Of a stretch of 49,784 nt of DNA, positions 14,578 through 22,057 are shown piece after piece. Each line of letters starts with the position of its first letter. Positions within the stretch are counted from its first letter, which is position 1. The stretch lies in the IMG/VR virus record IMGVR_UViG_3300035660_000378, positions 1 through 49,784 of that record. One strand, given 5' to 3'. Source of the DNA: a virus. The notes below the pieces were generated by a model. The model was not told the DNA's origin. It worked only from the letters and a program-made list of their open reading frames with translations, and made no database searches. The translations under genes were made by a program, and so were the position numbers.

Positions 14578-14606
14578 AGTATATATGTAATACTATTTTT
14601 TGTCAA
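14578..14606 (-). promoter_or_regulatory. Near-consensus sigma70 promoter for leftward early genes
   Basis: Minus strand TTGACA (14606-14601), 17 bases, then TATACT (14583-14578). This is the best promoter match found in the window. The ATG of the zinc-ribbon gene lies six bases past the -10, predicting a leaderless mRNA. Confidence 0.75.
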
Positions 14607-14679
14607 TAGGATCAGAGTTATTTTACAAAGATTTTACAATTTGTTCTAGTTTTGTTCTAATTATAATTTAGAATGTATG

Positions 14680-15810
14680 TTATATTTCAGGCGTAAACAT
14701 CTCCACGCCTAAAGGCGGGAGCTTTTGTCCTAACCCGTGAGGGTCGAAGACCATCGGCAGGTTTACGGCTGCCCTGGCGGAGATATTCACCGCCGCAACA
14801 GTATCCGCAGGCGCAGAGTAGCCACAGGATACACAGGAGAACAAACTTTGAGAGACACGATTGGCTTTATCAATACAACCACATTTCGGGCAAGTCCGGG
14901 ACGTGTTACGTGGATCAACCAAAAACACCGGTATCCCAACACGTTCAGCTTTGTAACTGATATATTGGCGAAGTTGATAGAACGACCAATTGGCATGTCT
15001 CGCTCTCTGCTTGCGTCGAACAGGAACCTCGCGGATACCGCTCAAATCTTCCAGAGCGATAGCCCGTCGAGTGTCTTGCGCTTTTTCAACGAGACATTTG
15101 CTGATTGTGTGGTTGGTAATACTTTGAAACCGTGCTTGTCTGCCAGATATTTTCTTAAGCTTACGTTTGGCGGACTTCGAGCCGTTACGCTGAAGATTGC
15201 GGCGGCGATGTTCAAACTTACGACGGTTCACTTCGATAGATGCGCCGCTGAAATTCTCCCCATCAGAATCAGAAGCGATGTTCACGATACCAAGGTCAAT
15301 ACCCAGCACGCCCTCAATGTCAATCGGTTCGGGTGTTTCCACGTCGCAAGTTGTGAGCAAGTAAAACTTCCTTTTGACCAGGCACAAGTCGCTTTCCCCA
15401 CGTTGCCCATTCAGCAATTCCATTTGTCGTTTGGCACAAGTAAAAGGGATATTTTCCCGACCCGTGACTGTCCAGATGGAAACAAACTTCTTTTCGATGT
15501 GCCAAGTCAGAATGCGATTATCAAAAGCGATTGCCCCGTAAGGCTGGAATGTGTGCTTTGTTTTATTATTAAGTTTGTAAGCATCTGCCACTTTGGAGAT
15601 ACAACGGACAATAACCTGTGCAGTAAGTTGAAACATTTCTTTGACCGCATAGTAAGTAAGTTTATGCAAAGGGAATTGTCTAAACGTTTTATTTTCCCAT
15701 CCGCAGGCACTGATGTAATTACAGGCAGCATTCGCCACTTCGAGGGTTTGACGAAGAGCTTGCGCTTGTTCAGGCGTGGGCAGGAGTTTTATTTGAGCAG
15801 TCAATTTCAT
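14680..15810 (-). CDS. tnpB: IS200/IS605-family TnpB, RNA-guided nuclease
   Basis: TnpB is a compact RuvC nuclease guided by an RNA (omega/reRNA) made from the 3' end of its own element; it cuts the empty donor site and so helps the element persist. The 376-residue protein (start MKLTAQIKLLPTP; an in-frame start nine codons upstream is less likely) has RuvC-I GIDLGIVN, RuvC-II ALEDLSGIRE, a zinc ribbon with CPKC and CVSC, and RuvC-III ADTVAAVNISA. The three catalytic acidic positions appear intact. No TnpA is adjacent. A TATACT -10 lies just before the start. Length is within the normal range. Confidence 0.92.
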   Translation of the reverse strand: MKLTAQIKLLPTPEQAQALRQTLEVANAACNYISACGWENKTFRQFPLHKLTYYAVKEMFQLTAQVIVRCISKVADAYKLNNKTKHTFQPYGAIAFDNRILTWHIEKKFVSIWTVTGRENIPFTCAKRQMELLNGQRGESDLCLVKRKFYLLTTCDVETPEPIDIEGVLGIDLGIVNIASDSDGENFSGASIEVNRRKFEHRRRNLQRNGSKSAKRKLKKISGRQARFQSITNHTISKCLVEKAQDTRRAIALEDLSGIREVPVRRKQRARHANWSFYQLRQYISYKAERVGIPVFLVDPRNTSRTCPKCGCIDKANRVSQSLFSCVSCGYSAPADTVAAVNISARAAVNLPMVFDPHGLGQKLPPLGVEMFTPEI

Positions 15811-15890
15811 ATTGTTAGTATAACACAATTTCACCATATTGAAAAGAATGGAGGCAACGCTTCCTCCCCATTGCTAAAGCAAGGGGTATC
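14685..15890 (-). mobile_element. IS605-type element with TnpB only (ends approximate)
   Basis: A hairpin at 15866-15886 (CCCCA/TTGC with GCAA/GGGG) marks the left end upstream of tnpB. A hairpin at 14701-14721 (CTCC-GCC with GGC-GGAG) marks the right end, inside the last tnpB codons. Both have the A/T-loop, GC-stem look of IS605 end hairpins. The omega RNA is expected from the region around 14690-14850, with its guide taken from the bases just outside the right end (below about 14690). Exact cleavage sites cannot be fixed without the empty site. Confidence 0.65.
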
Positions 15891-15905
15891 CGCGCTGAAT
15901 TTTCG

Positions 15906-16145
15906 ATGAACGCATCCCATTCCCCCCAAAAGCGCGGCCAGATAAGCCGGTCGAAAATCCTGGCAGCGATTGTTACCCTGACATCCTGGAAGAACCGGCC
16001 TCCCACAATCCAGGAAATCGGCCAGCATACCGGCCTGGCAAACGTCACCGTCGCCTACCATCTGCAAAAATTGCAGGAGCAGGGATTGGTGACCTGGGAA
16101 ACCGGAAGGCCCCGCACCTTGCGGATCGTGAATAAAGAGGTATAA
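15906..16145 (+). CDS. LexA-type winged-helix DNA-binding protein
   Basis: The 79-residue protein has the LexA N-terminal pattern: SKILAAIVTLTSW, RPPTIQEIGQHTGLANVTVAYHLQKLQEQGLV and then a wing. There is no autocleavage domain. It is the first rightward gene, beginning immediately outside the TnpB element, so its original promoter may have been displaced or separated by that insertion. A role in controlling the divergent early regions is likely from position and is inferred. No clear ribosome binding site precedes the ATG. Confidence 0.75.
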   Translation: MNASHSPQKRGQISRSKILAAIVTLTSWKNRPPTIQEIGQHTGLANVTVAYHLQKLQEQGLVTWETGRPRTLRIVNKEV

Positions 16146-16146
16146 T
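16119..16146 (+). promoter_or_regulatory. Candidate promoter before the structured region
   Basis: TTGCGG (16119-16124), 16 bases, then TATAAT (16141-16146) at the end of the LexA-like gene. It would transcribe the hairpin region and the replication genes. The -10 is perfect, the -35 moderate. Confidence 0.4.
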
Positions 16147-16203
16147 TGGATTGACAACCGAAAGCGGTCCAGAAGCCGCAAGGACTGGAATGAACTTCCA
16201 TCG

Positions 16204-16287
16204 ATTAATCGCCCCCTTTCTGTGTCTATGTAATGCCGAACCGGTCCCGGCACTTCTGAGACATGGACACAGAAACGGGGTGATTAG
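16204..16287 (+). other. Large imperfect inverted repeat (about 25-bp stem) ahead of the replication genes
   Basis: The 183-base gap between genes holds an 84-base structure. ATTAATC/CCCC/TTTCTGTGTC/ATGT on the left pairs with ACAT/GACACAGAAA/GGGG/GATTAGT on the right, with single mismatches at regular breaks. A second hairpin, TGCCG/CGGCA, sits in the loop. Two smaller hairpins precede it: GCGGtccagaagCCGC and TGGAAtgaacTTCCA. It could be a replication origin, an operator region, a structured RNA, or part of the mobile unit carrying the HNH gene. Nothing else was seen in the gap. Confidence 0.6.
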
Positions 16288-16328
16288 TTTTAATCGGAGG
16301 CGGCATAATAACAACAAATTTCACCCCA

Positions 16329-16922
16329 ATGCCAGATGAACTCATAAGAAGGTACGGAATTATAACCGCAGCCGTCTGGGGTAAATTCTGGCGTTATTCT
16401 AATTTGTCTAGATCGAGCAAAATCACTAAAAAAAGAATTGCTGGCGAATTAGGATTATCAGTACAGGCGATTTATCCTCATATCAAAAATCTTATCAATG
16501 ATGGTTATCTTGTCGACATAACTCCTAATGAGAAAGATTCTTCATACATCCTAACTGACAAAATAATTACCAATCTTGATCTTGCAGAATATAAGGGATA
16601 TATCGAAGACGCATTTGTTATTGGGATGTGCCAAAAATGTGGGGTCGCAATTTATAACTGTATCGATCATGTTTGCTTTACCGAATCTAGTAATGGAAAT
16701 TCCCGCTCAAGTTCCTGGGGGAAATACAGTCGTCGCCTAAAGCAATCAAGCCATTGTGAATATTGTCATGTTCTCCTAACCCCGCGGAATCGTACTATAG
16801 ATCATATCGTTCCCGTCAGCAAGAATGGAAACAATAAAATGGACAACCTTGTTGCTTGTTGCAAATCCTGTAATTCCATAAAGCACAACAAAGAACTATT
16901 CCTGCTTGAATGTGGAGGATAA
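16329..16922 (+). CDS. Winged-helix plus HNH endonuclease fusion
   Basis: In this 197-residue protein, residues about 10-75 form a winged helix (RIAGELGLSVQAIYPHIKNLINDGYL) like that of phage replication initiators. The C-terminus is an HNH nuclease: CEYC, then TIDHIVPVSKNGNNKMDNLVACCKSCN, with zinc Cys pairs and the His residues expected for the beta-beta-alpha metal site. By eye it is more AT-rich than its neighbours, which suggests acquisition. It ends at the start of the replication initiator gene (GGAGG inside its last codons). It is probably a free-standing homing endonuclease that captured or replaced an initiator domain; a replication role is possible. Confidence 0.78.
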   Translation: MPDELIRRYGIITAAVWGKFWRYSNLSRSSKITKKRIAGELGLSVQAIYPHIKNLINDGYLVDITPNEKDSSYILTDKIITNLDLAEYKGYIEDAFVIGMCQKCGVAIYNCIDHVCFTESSNGNSRSSSWGKYSRRLKQSSHCEYCHVLLTPRNRTIDHIVPVSKNGNNKMDNLVACCKSCNSIKHNKELFLLECGG

Positions 16923-16923
16923 T

Positions 16924-17682
16924 GTGACTATTATCAAAATTCAAAAACGTGACCCTGGATACGCCATGATCGACAACCGGGTTCTCGCCGATCCCCGTCT
17001 GACGTGGAAGGCGAAGGGTATCCTGGTTTACCTGCTCAGCAAACCCAACAACTGGAAGGTGCAGGTAACCGACATTACCAACCACTCCCCGGACGGCGAA
17101 TGCGCGGTAAGAACTGCCCTGGACGAGTTGCTTAGTCTGGGTTATGCAGAACGCGAAACAATCCGGCGCAACGGGAAATTCGAATCATGGAATTACATCA
17201 TCCACGAAGAACCACTTCGAGGTTTCCCACAAGTGGATAAACCAGATATGGATAATCGCCCCCTTAATAATAAAGAGTCTACTAATAAAGAATCTACTAA
17301 TAAAGAAAAAGAAAAGAGGTCCCCCCAACCCATTAAAGAAAAAGTATTATTTAAAGAGGAGGTAAACAACAATAGAAAGGAGGAGGAATGGTTCTGGCTC
17401 AGGCACGAGCTCAAGCCCCTGGCGCAGGCGTTCATCCTGGCGACCAGCCCGGCGATGATGCCAACCAAGGATGAGCGCCCGCTCTGGCAAAGGGAAACCC
17501 GCAAGTGGCTTGCTATCGGGGCGACTCCCGCCCTTATCCAACAGGCGGTCAAATCGCTACAACGGGACCGCCTGACGATAGGAGGCCCGACGGCGATCAC
17601 CAAGACGCTGCGGTCGATTTTAACGATGTCGTCCAGAACCGACGACGAACACCCGACCTATAAGTCAAAGGAGGTAAAATGA
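16924..17682 (+). CDS. Replication initiator-like helix-turn-helix protein
   Basis: The product is about 252 residues from a GTG at 16924 with GGAGG upstream; a TTG at 16906 is an alternative. The first ~85 residues (YAMIDNRVLADPRLTWKAKG, then ILVYLLSKPNNWKVQVTDI) are the wHTH found in phage replication/DnaD-type proteins. A low-complexity NKESTNKE repeat (about residues 112-130) links to a C-terminal helical domain. Followed by DnaB, it likely loads the helicase at the origin. It overlaps the next gene by ATGA. Confidence 0.75.
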   Translation: MTIIKIQKRDPGYAMIDNRVLADPRLTWKAKGILVYLLSKPNNWKVQVTDITNHSPDGECAVRTALDELLSLGYAERETIRRNGKFESWNYIIHEEPLRGFPQVDKPDMDNRPLNNKESTNKESTNKEKEKRSPQPIKEKVLFKEEVNNNRKEEEWFWLRHELKPLAQAFILATSPAMMPTKDERPLWQRETRKWLAIGATPALIQQAVKSLQRDRLTIGGPTAITKTLRSILTMSSRTDDEHPTYKSKEVK

Positions 17683-17912
17683 TCGATCAGTTTAAACTCG
17701 ATAGTCTATATACAAAGGCCATAAGGGAAAAATGGCCAGATAAAGACTATGCCGCTGTCCTTGCTATAGATTCGAACCTTCCTGGCCGCCAATTCCTGAT
17801 CATTGATTTGAGCAACCAGCGAGTGTCAATGACTTATAATCCCGACGGATCGGCAGTGATCAAGATTGCCGGTTTTTCCAAAAGCATGGAAATAAAAAAG
17901 GAGGCAAAATGA
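17679..17912 (+). CDS. Hypothetical 77-residue protein
   Basis: The protein begins MIDQFKLDSLYTKAIREKWP and is alpha then beta (QFLIIDLSNQRVSMTYNP). GGAGG precedes the ATG, and both ends overlap neighbours by ATGA, so it is co-translated in the replication operon. No family is recognised. Confidence 0.6.
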   Translation: MIDQFKLDSLYTKAIREKWPDKDYAAVLAIDSNLPGRQFLIIDLSNQRVSMTYNPDGSAVIKIAGFSKSMEIKKEAK

Positions 17913-18379
17913 AAGAAATAGAGTTGTCACAAGGAAAGGTTGCGATTGTAGATGATGAGGACTATGACAAATTAATAGCAATGGGCAAGTGGTATGCAAA
18001 ACGGGACGGGCAACGATGGTATGCCACCCGAAATACGGAGAACAGCAAGATAGTTACCAGAAAAACAGTTCGGATGCACAGAATAATTCTTGACGTTACT
18101 AATGGTATGGAGGTCGATCATATCAATGGAAATGGTTTGGATAATCGCAAAACCAATATTAGAATCTGTACCCGCAGACAAAATATGTGGAATAGAAACG
18201 TTTACAGAAATAGTTACTTAGGTATCAGAGGTGTTAGGTCTAACAAAAAAGGATTCATAGCACGCATTACTATTAACGGAATATTAAAATACTTAGGGAC
18301 ATTTAATACACCAGAAGAAGCTCACTCTATGTATATTGCAGAGAGCAAAAAACTGCGTGGAGAGTTTCATCATTCCTGA
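17909..18379 (+). CDS. HNH homing endonuclease with AP2-like DNA-binding domain
   Basis: In this 156-residue protein, residues about 60-92 contain RMHRIILDV and VDHINGNGLDNRKTNIRICT, the HNH motif of phage homing endonucleases. Residues about 105-150 (LGIRGVRSNKKGFIARITI, then LGTFNTPEEAHSMYI) are the AP2/ERF-type DNA-binding fold that usually accompanies it. It is AT-rich and inserted between a small gene and dnaB. GGAGG precedes the start, which overlaps the preceding stop. It acts as a site-specific nickase or endonuclease that spreads its own gene. Confidence 0.88.
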   Translation: MKEIELSQGKVAIVDDEDYDKLIAMGKWYAKRDGQRWYATRNTENSKIVTRKTVRMHRIILDVTNGMEVDHINGNGLDNRKTNIRICTRRQNMWNRNVYRNSYLGIRGVRSNKKGFIARITINGILKYLGTFNTPEEAHSMYIAESKKLRGEFHHS

Positions 18380-18397
18380 TATATCTTGGAGGTTCCA

Positions 18398-19723
18398 ATG
18401 ACAGACAAGCCCCATCTTTACAGCCAGGACGCCGAGGAGGCGTTGGTAGGTTCGGCGATCAAAGACCCGGGCGTCCTGGTCGAATGCCCGCTCCAGGCGT
18501 CCGACTTCTTTGTCCGTTCCTGCGGAACGGTCTGGTGCATCCTCATGGAAATGCAGCGCCAAAAAAAGGCGGTCGACTTCCTGACCGTCGCAGAAAACCT
18601 GAACGCTCAAGGCGAGCTTGCCGGGATTGGAGGCCCGGCGTTCCTGACGAAATGCGTCGACCAGGGGAGCAGTTATAATGCCCTGGAATACACCTCGATC
18701 ATCCACGACTACGCCATCCGGCGCAAAGCGATCCAGTCCGCCAACGATCTGGCGAAAGTCGCCCTGGACATGGACACGCCCGTCATCCAGGGCGTTTCGA
18801 AAATCACCCTCGACCTTGCCAATGCCGGCCTGCAATCCACCGCCACCAAAAAGTTCCTGGATTTTGCGACCGAGGTGGTCGATGAGGCAACCCGGTCAAG
18901 CGAACACCCGCAGAACATCTGGGGTATCCAGACCGGTTTCCACGAGCTCGACGAATGGCTTGGCGGCTGGCAGACCGGGGAAGTCCTGCACCTGGCTGGT
19001 GAGCCCGGGGTAGGCAAGTCACGCATGGCTCTCCAGTTCGCAGCCAACGCTGCCAGCGTCAGATGCGGGTCAGTTCCGACGATCATCTATTCCCTGGAAA
19101 TGTCGGGGATGGCAATGGCGCGGCGGGGCATCTCCGCCATGTCCCAGGTGAACACCCGCTTTTTCCACACCGGGCAGATCAACCCGGAGGAGTGGACAAG
19201 GGTATTCGACAGCCTAGACAAGACTTCGCGGATGCCCCTATGGTTGAATGACAACTCATCCATGACGATCTACGATATCCGTTCCGACCTGGCCTCGATG
19301 GTGGCGCAGTATGGGGTCAAGATGGCGGTGATTGACTACCTTTATCTGGTCAAGGGGATGGATAGTCGGGATGACAACGAAAGGATAGCCAGACTTTCCG
19401 GTGAAATCAAGCGGATCGCCCGCGATCTGAATGTGTTTATCATTTCCGTAGACAGTGTGGTCAAGGCGGGAATGGACGCGGGCGGCAACGGGCGCTCTAT
19501 GAAGTCGCAAATCCGTGGTTCCGGCCAACTCATCCACGACGCGGACCTGATCGCGTTCGTCGAAAAGGAAACTGCCGATCCGTCCCTGATAAAACTGGTG
19601 TTCGTAAAGACCCGCGACGTGGCAGGGACGCAGTACAGCTTCAATCTACATCAGCATTCCGCTTTCCCTCTGATCGAGGAGACGCAGGTTAGGAACGTCA
19701 ACCTTGACGCGATGGTGCCATGA
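18398..19723 (+). CDS. dnaB: Replicative DNA helicase (DnaB family)
   Basis: DnaB unwinds DNA at the fork as a hexamer. The 441-residue protein has an N-terminal domain (LYSQDAEEALVGSAIKDPGV, about residues 3-110) and a RecA-like ATPase domain. The ATPase carries Walker A GEPGVGKS (about residue 205), MAVIDYLYLV as Walker B and a KSQIRGSGQLIHDADLI segment. The ATG at 18398 has GGAGG upstream; an in-frame TTG four codons earlier is less likely. Length is typical. No primase or polymerase is encoded in the window, so the phage probably recruits host enzymes. Confidence 0.92.
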   Translation: MTDKPHLYSQDAEEALVGSAIKDPGVLVECPLQASDFFVRSCGTVWCILMEMQRQKKAVDFLTVAENLNAQGELAGIGGPAFLTKCVDQGSSYNALEYTSIIHDYAIRRKAIQSANDLAKVALDMDTPVIQGVSKITLDLANAGLQSTATKKFLDFATEVVDEATRSSEHPQNIWGIQTGFHELDEWLGGWQTGEVLHLAGEPGVGKSRMALQFAANAASVRCGSVPTIIYSLEMSGMAMARRGISAMSQVNTRFFHTGQINPEEWTRVFDSLDKTSRMPLWLNDNSSMTIYDIRSDLASMVAQYGVKMAVIDYLYLVKGMDSRDDNERIARLSGEIKRIARDLNVFIISVDSVVKAGMDAGGNGRSMKSQIRGSGQLIHDADLIAFVEKETADPSLIKLVFVKTRDVAGTQYSFNLHQHSAFPLIEETQVRNVNLDAMVP

Positions 19724-19742
19724 AAAGATTGCAGGAGGCAAC

Positions 19743-20048
19743 ATGTACTCAGGACGATACAACAACTATGTGGGAAGGGCCGAAGCCGTGACGTTCTTCC
19801 AGGTCGAGGGTCACAGAGGCTGGCAGATGGCGACCCTCTACCAACCCGTCATGCAACATAAGGAAAGCGAAAAGAACTTCGTCATGGTCAGCGACCCCAC
19901 CGGTGACTTCCGGCCAGGCGACCGGTTCTCCCGTTGGACGTTCGCCAAGACCCTGGTAAAAGATTTTTTTGCCGACGGCACGGTGGTAGAATCGGACGGA
20001 GTAAGGTTTCGGATCCAGGAAAGGAGGCTTTATGAAATCAAAACTTGA
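19743..20048 (+). CDS. Hypothetical protein downstream of dnaB
   Basis: The 101-residue protein begins MYSGRYNNYVGRAEAVTFF; the ATG has GGAGG upstream, which decides the start. It is beta-rich with many aromatic and basic residues (FSRWTFAKTLVKDFF), suggesting a small nucleic acid-binding or OB/SH3-like fold. That is a guess from composition. It overlaps the nuclease-like gene that follows. Confidence 0.6.
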   Translation: MYSGRYNNYVGRAEAVTFFQVEGHRGWQMATLYQPVMQHKESEKNFVMVSDPTGDFRPGDRFSRWTFAKTLVKDFFADGTVVESDGVRFRIQERRLYEIKT

Positions 20049-20415
20049 GGAAATGTTTGCCCAGCAAATCGCCTGGACAAACTTGCCCCGACCAGAACGG
20101 GAGTACCGATTTCATCCAAAGCGAAAATGGCGTCTGGATTTTGCATGGCCTTCCCAAAAGCTGGCGCTTGAAGTCGAGGGCGGAATCTGGATCAAGGGCC
20201 GGCATACCCATCCAGTCGGATTCACCAAGGATAAAGAAAAATACAACGCGGCTACCATCCTGGGTTGGCGTCTGCTCCGTGTGGACAACCATGACATCGA
20301 AAATGGGGTTGCTCTTGACTTGATCATAACTGCTCTGCAAATCGATATTAATGCCATTAGAATAGTCCCGGAAGTACCTTTGGTTGCCTTCAAGCGACCA
20401 CCACAGCCCCCGTAG
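20032..20415 (+). CDS. Small PD-(D/E)xK-type endonuclease (DUF559/VRR-like)
   Basis: The 127-residue protein contains PEREYRFHPKRKWRLDFAWP, then LALEVEGGIW, HPVGFTKDKEKYNAA and GWRLLRVDNHDI. The D...ExEG arrangement followed by a conserved Lys region is that of the PD-(D/E)xK nuclease fold found in phage resolvase-like proteins. It probably processes branched replication or recombination intermediates and could partner RecT. The ATG follows AAAGGAGG. Exact substrate is unknown. Confidence 0.72.
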   Translation: MKSKLEEMFAQQIAWTNLPRPEREYRFHPKRKWRLDFAWPSQKLALEVEGGIWIKGRHTHPVGFTKDKEKYNAATILGWRLLRVDNHDIENGVALDLIITALQIDINAIRIVPEVPLVAFKRPPQPP

Positions 20416-20509
20416 GAACAGAAATTGTATATCCTTCACAAATGCCAACGCCGCCGCCCACAACCGTTCCTGGGCCGAATCCGTATCCGGCCCCCGCGAT
20501 GTTTCGGCG

Positions 20510-20620
20510 ATGAACGATCCTCTCGACTACGGTTCTGGTGCAAGACTTATTCTGGCAGGCATCGCCTTTGTCATTCTGATGATGGCGATCGCAGGCATCA
20601 TCCAATCGCTTGGAAACTGA
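20510..20620 (+). CDS. Small membrane protein
   Basis: The protein is 36 residues, MNDPLDYGSGARLIL, with one membrane segment (LAGIAFVILMMAIAGII). Its ATG overlaps the stop of a 23-codon Pro-rich ORF (20443-20514, beginning MPTPPPTTVPG), which could be a leader peptide or a tiny protein. No good ribosome binding site is present for either. The region 20416-20633 contains nothing else recognisable. Confidence 0.4.
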   Translation: MNDPLDYGSGARLILAGIAFVILMMAIAGIIQSLGN

Positions 20621-20633
20621 AAGGGAAACCACA

Positions 20634-21263
20634 ATGAATGAAACAATTGGAGTGACAAACATACTGAAATCCGCCCCCGAGGAGCTGATTAATATCTTTC
20701 TGCAGGCGGGCGCTGAAACAGGGCGCAACCGCTGGATCATCGGGGATGCGGTCGTCCTGCTTGGCGAGGCGGTCCGGGAAAAGAGGATCGACGCTACTGT
20801 CATGGATTGCTATATTGCCGCCTCGATCTGGCTCAACCGGGAAGTGTCCCCCCGCACCGTGGCATACTACTCGATGGTCGCGGGTTTCTTCCCCCAGGGC
20901 GTCCGGCTTGAATTTGATGGACTTCCCTTCTCCCACTTCGCCCTGGCGCATTCCCTGGGCGACCGCTGGCGCGAGTGCCTGCAACTGTCGTCCGACTACG
21001 CCGCCGAAAAAGGATACCCGCCCTCCGCCGCCTGGCTAAAGTACCAGATGAATATTACCACTAAAGAAGCCGAGGAAGAACTTGACGAGTGCTGGAATCG
21101 GCAGACCGAGGCAACGATCCGCAGCATGGCGTCCGACCTGCGCCGGATGATCGCCGACTTTTCACTTCCTGACTCTCTAAAGGGCCGGGTTCTCGACGCC
21201 CTGGATGAACTGATCGAAAGCCTTAAATTCGAATCTGTACTTGACAAGATCGAAAGGGAGTAA
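20634..21263 (+). CDS. Hypothetical helical protein ending the rightward operon
   Basis: The 209-residue protein begins MNETIGVTNILKSAPEEL and is mostly alpha-helical, with charged C-terminal helices that may form a coiled coil. A central segment, DCYIAASIWLNREVSPRTVAYYSMVAGFFPQG, looks like an HTH-type helical bundle. The in-frame start eight codons upstream is possible. Its position as last gene of the replication block suggests a DNA metabolism or regulatory role. Not recognised. Confidence 0.6.
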   Translation: MNETIGVTNILKSAPEELINIFLQAGAETGRNRWIIGDAVVLLGEAVREKRIDATVMDCYIAASIWLNREVSPRTVAYYSMVAGFFPQGVRLEFDGLPFSHFALAHSLGDRWRECLQLSSDYAAEKGYPPSAAWLKYQMNITTKEAEEELDECWNRQTEATIRSMASDLRRMIADFSLPDSLKGRVLDALDELIESLKFESVLDKIERE

Positions 21264-21310
21264 TAAAATTTATCTACTCATGTTTCCTCCTTATATGGGT
21301 ACGGTAGGAT

Positions 21311-21347
21311 AAACCCGCCGGGCGAGGCAATCAGTCCCGGCGGGTTT
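21311..21347. terminator. Terminator-like hairpin between convergent blocks
   Basis: AAACCCGCCGGG and CCCGGCGGGTTT form a perfect 12-bp stem with a 13-base loop in the 89-base gap between the rightward and leftward genes. Neither side has a strong T-run beyond the stem's own TTT/AAA ends, but position and stem strength fit a bidirectional terminator. Confidence 0.75.
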
Positions 21348-21352
21348 AGTTG

Positions 21353-21616
21353 TCATAGAACCGTTATGATATTCAGCAAATTCCAAACTACTACCAGCAG
21401 CATTAGTCCCGACGGTATCCAGACCAGCCAGCGCAGTCGCTTGGCATAGACATTCATCAGATGGACAACTGCCAATGTCAGGGCAATCTTCGCCAAGATC
21501 ATGCCCCAGGTAAATCCCAGAGGATTGCACTCCCTTATCCCCAGCGATGCGCCAACCGAGGTGGTCAACAAGTCGGCAAGTTGGGTTAGGATAAGAAAGG
21601 AGGAGGCGTAGGTCAT
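21353..21616 (-). CDS. DUF5658-like membrane protein
   Basis: The 87-residue protein has three to four hydrophobic segments. The LILTQLADLLTTSVG...ECNPLGF motif is the pattern of DUF5658 small membrane proteins (helix ending in a T/A-rich turn, then xNPL). It is the last leftward gene, and its ATG overlaps the stop of the preceding fibre-type gene. Function is unknown. Confidence 0.65.
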   Translation of the reverse strand: MTYASSFLILTQLADLLTTSVGASLGIRECNPLGFTWGMILAKIALTLAVVHLMNVYAKRLRWLVWIPSGLMLLVVVWNLLNIITVL

Positions 21617-22057
21617 TTATCCTATAAATAATACTTGTATTCCTGTCCAAACAGCGATAGTTGCTGGTGTCCCAGAAGCCGTTATACCATGAACATAAAA
21701 GTAATTACCAGTATACAGATACCCAAACCACGCACCTTTTATAGAATTCCACGTACCAGAAGAACCTTGATGGTAAGTAACAGGTTCTTGTTGAGCATTA
21801 TCAACATAAAAGGTACAGAATAATTCAGTACCCGCATTTATGCCAACTTGCCACCACACAGAATAAACCCCGTTTCTAGGAACATTAAATCTCCATATTG
21901 ATGCTCCAGGCACAATACATCTTTCGTTGTCCAAAATGATATTGTCAAAATTAACTCGTATACCTGGGATTGTCGCTAGATTATGGGTAGTTGTTTGGGC
22001 TGCTCGTACAACACTTTTATTTATAGATGGTGTAAATCCCAAAAAACCATTATTCAT
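21617..22057 (-). CDS. C1q/TNF-like tail fibre or decoration protein
   Basis: The 146-residue protein is beta-rich. Segments IPGIRVNFDN, WRFNVPRNGVYSVWWQVGIN, ELFCTFYVDN and a final GIQVLFIG are spaced as in C1q/TNF jelly-roll domains used by phage fibres to bind cell surfaces. By eye it has lower GC than the tail genes upstream, shared with the next gene, which fits recent exchange of receptor-binding modules. Confidence 0.6.
   Translation of the reverse strand: MNNGFLGFTPSINKSVVRAAQTTTHNLATIPGIRVNFDNIILDNERCIVPGASIWRFNVPRNGVYSVWWQVGINAGTELFCTFYVDNAQQEPVTYHQGSSGTWNSIKGAWFGYLYTGNYFYVHGITASGTPATIAVWTGIQVLFIG

Noticed and set aside
14737-15909. 390-codon plus-strand ORF opposite tnpB
   Set aside because: The product has no recognisable motif, and tnpB on the minus strand explains the region fully.
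16146-16328. Group I intron carrying the HNH gene
   Set aside because: The flanking genes are complete and the hairpins do not show the P3/P7 core arrangement that could be recognised by eye.
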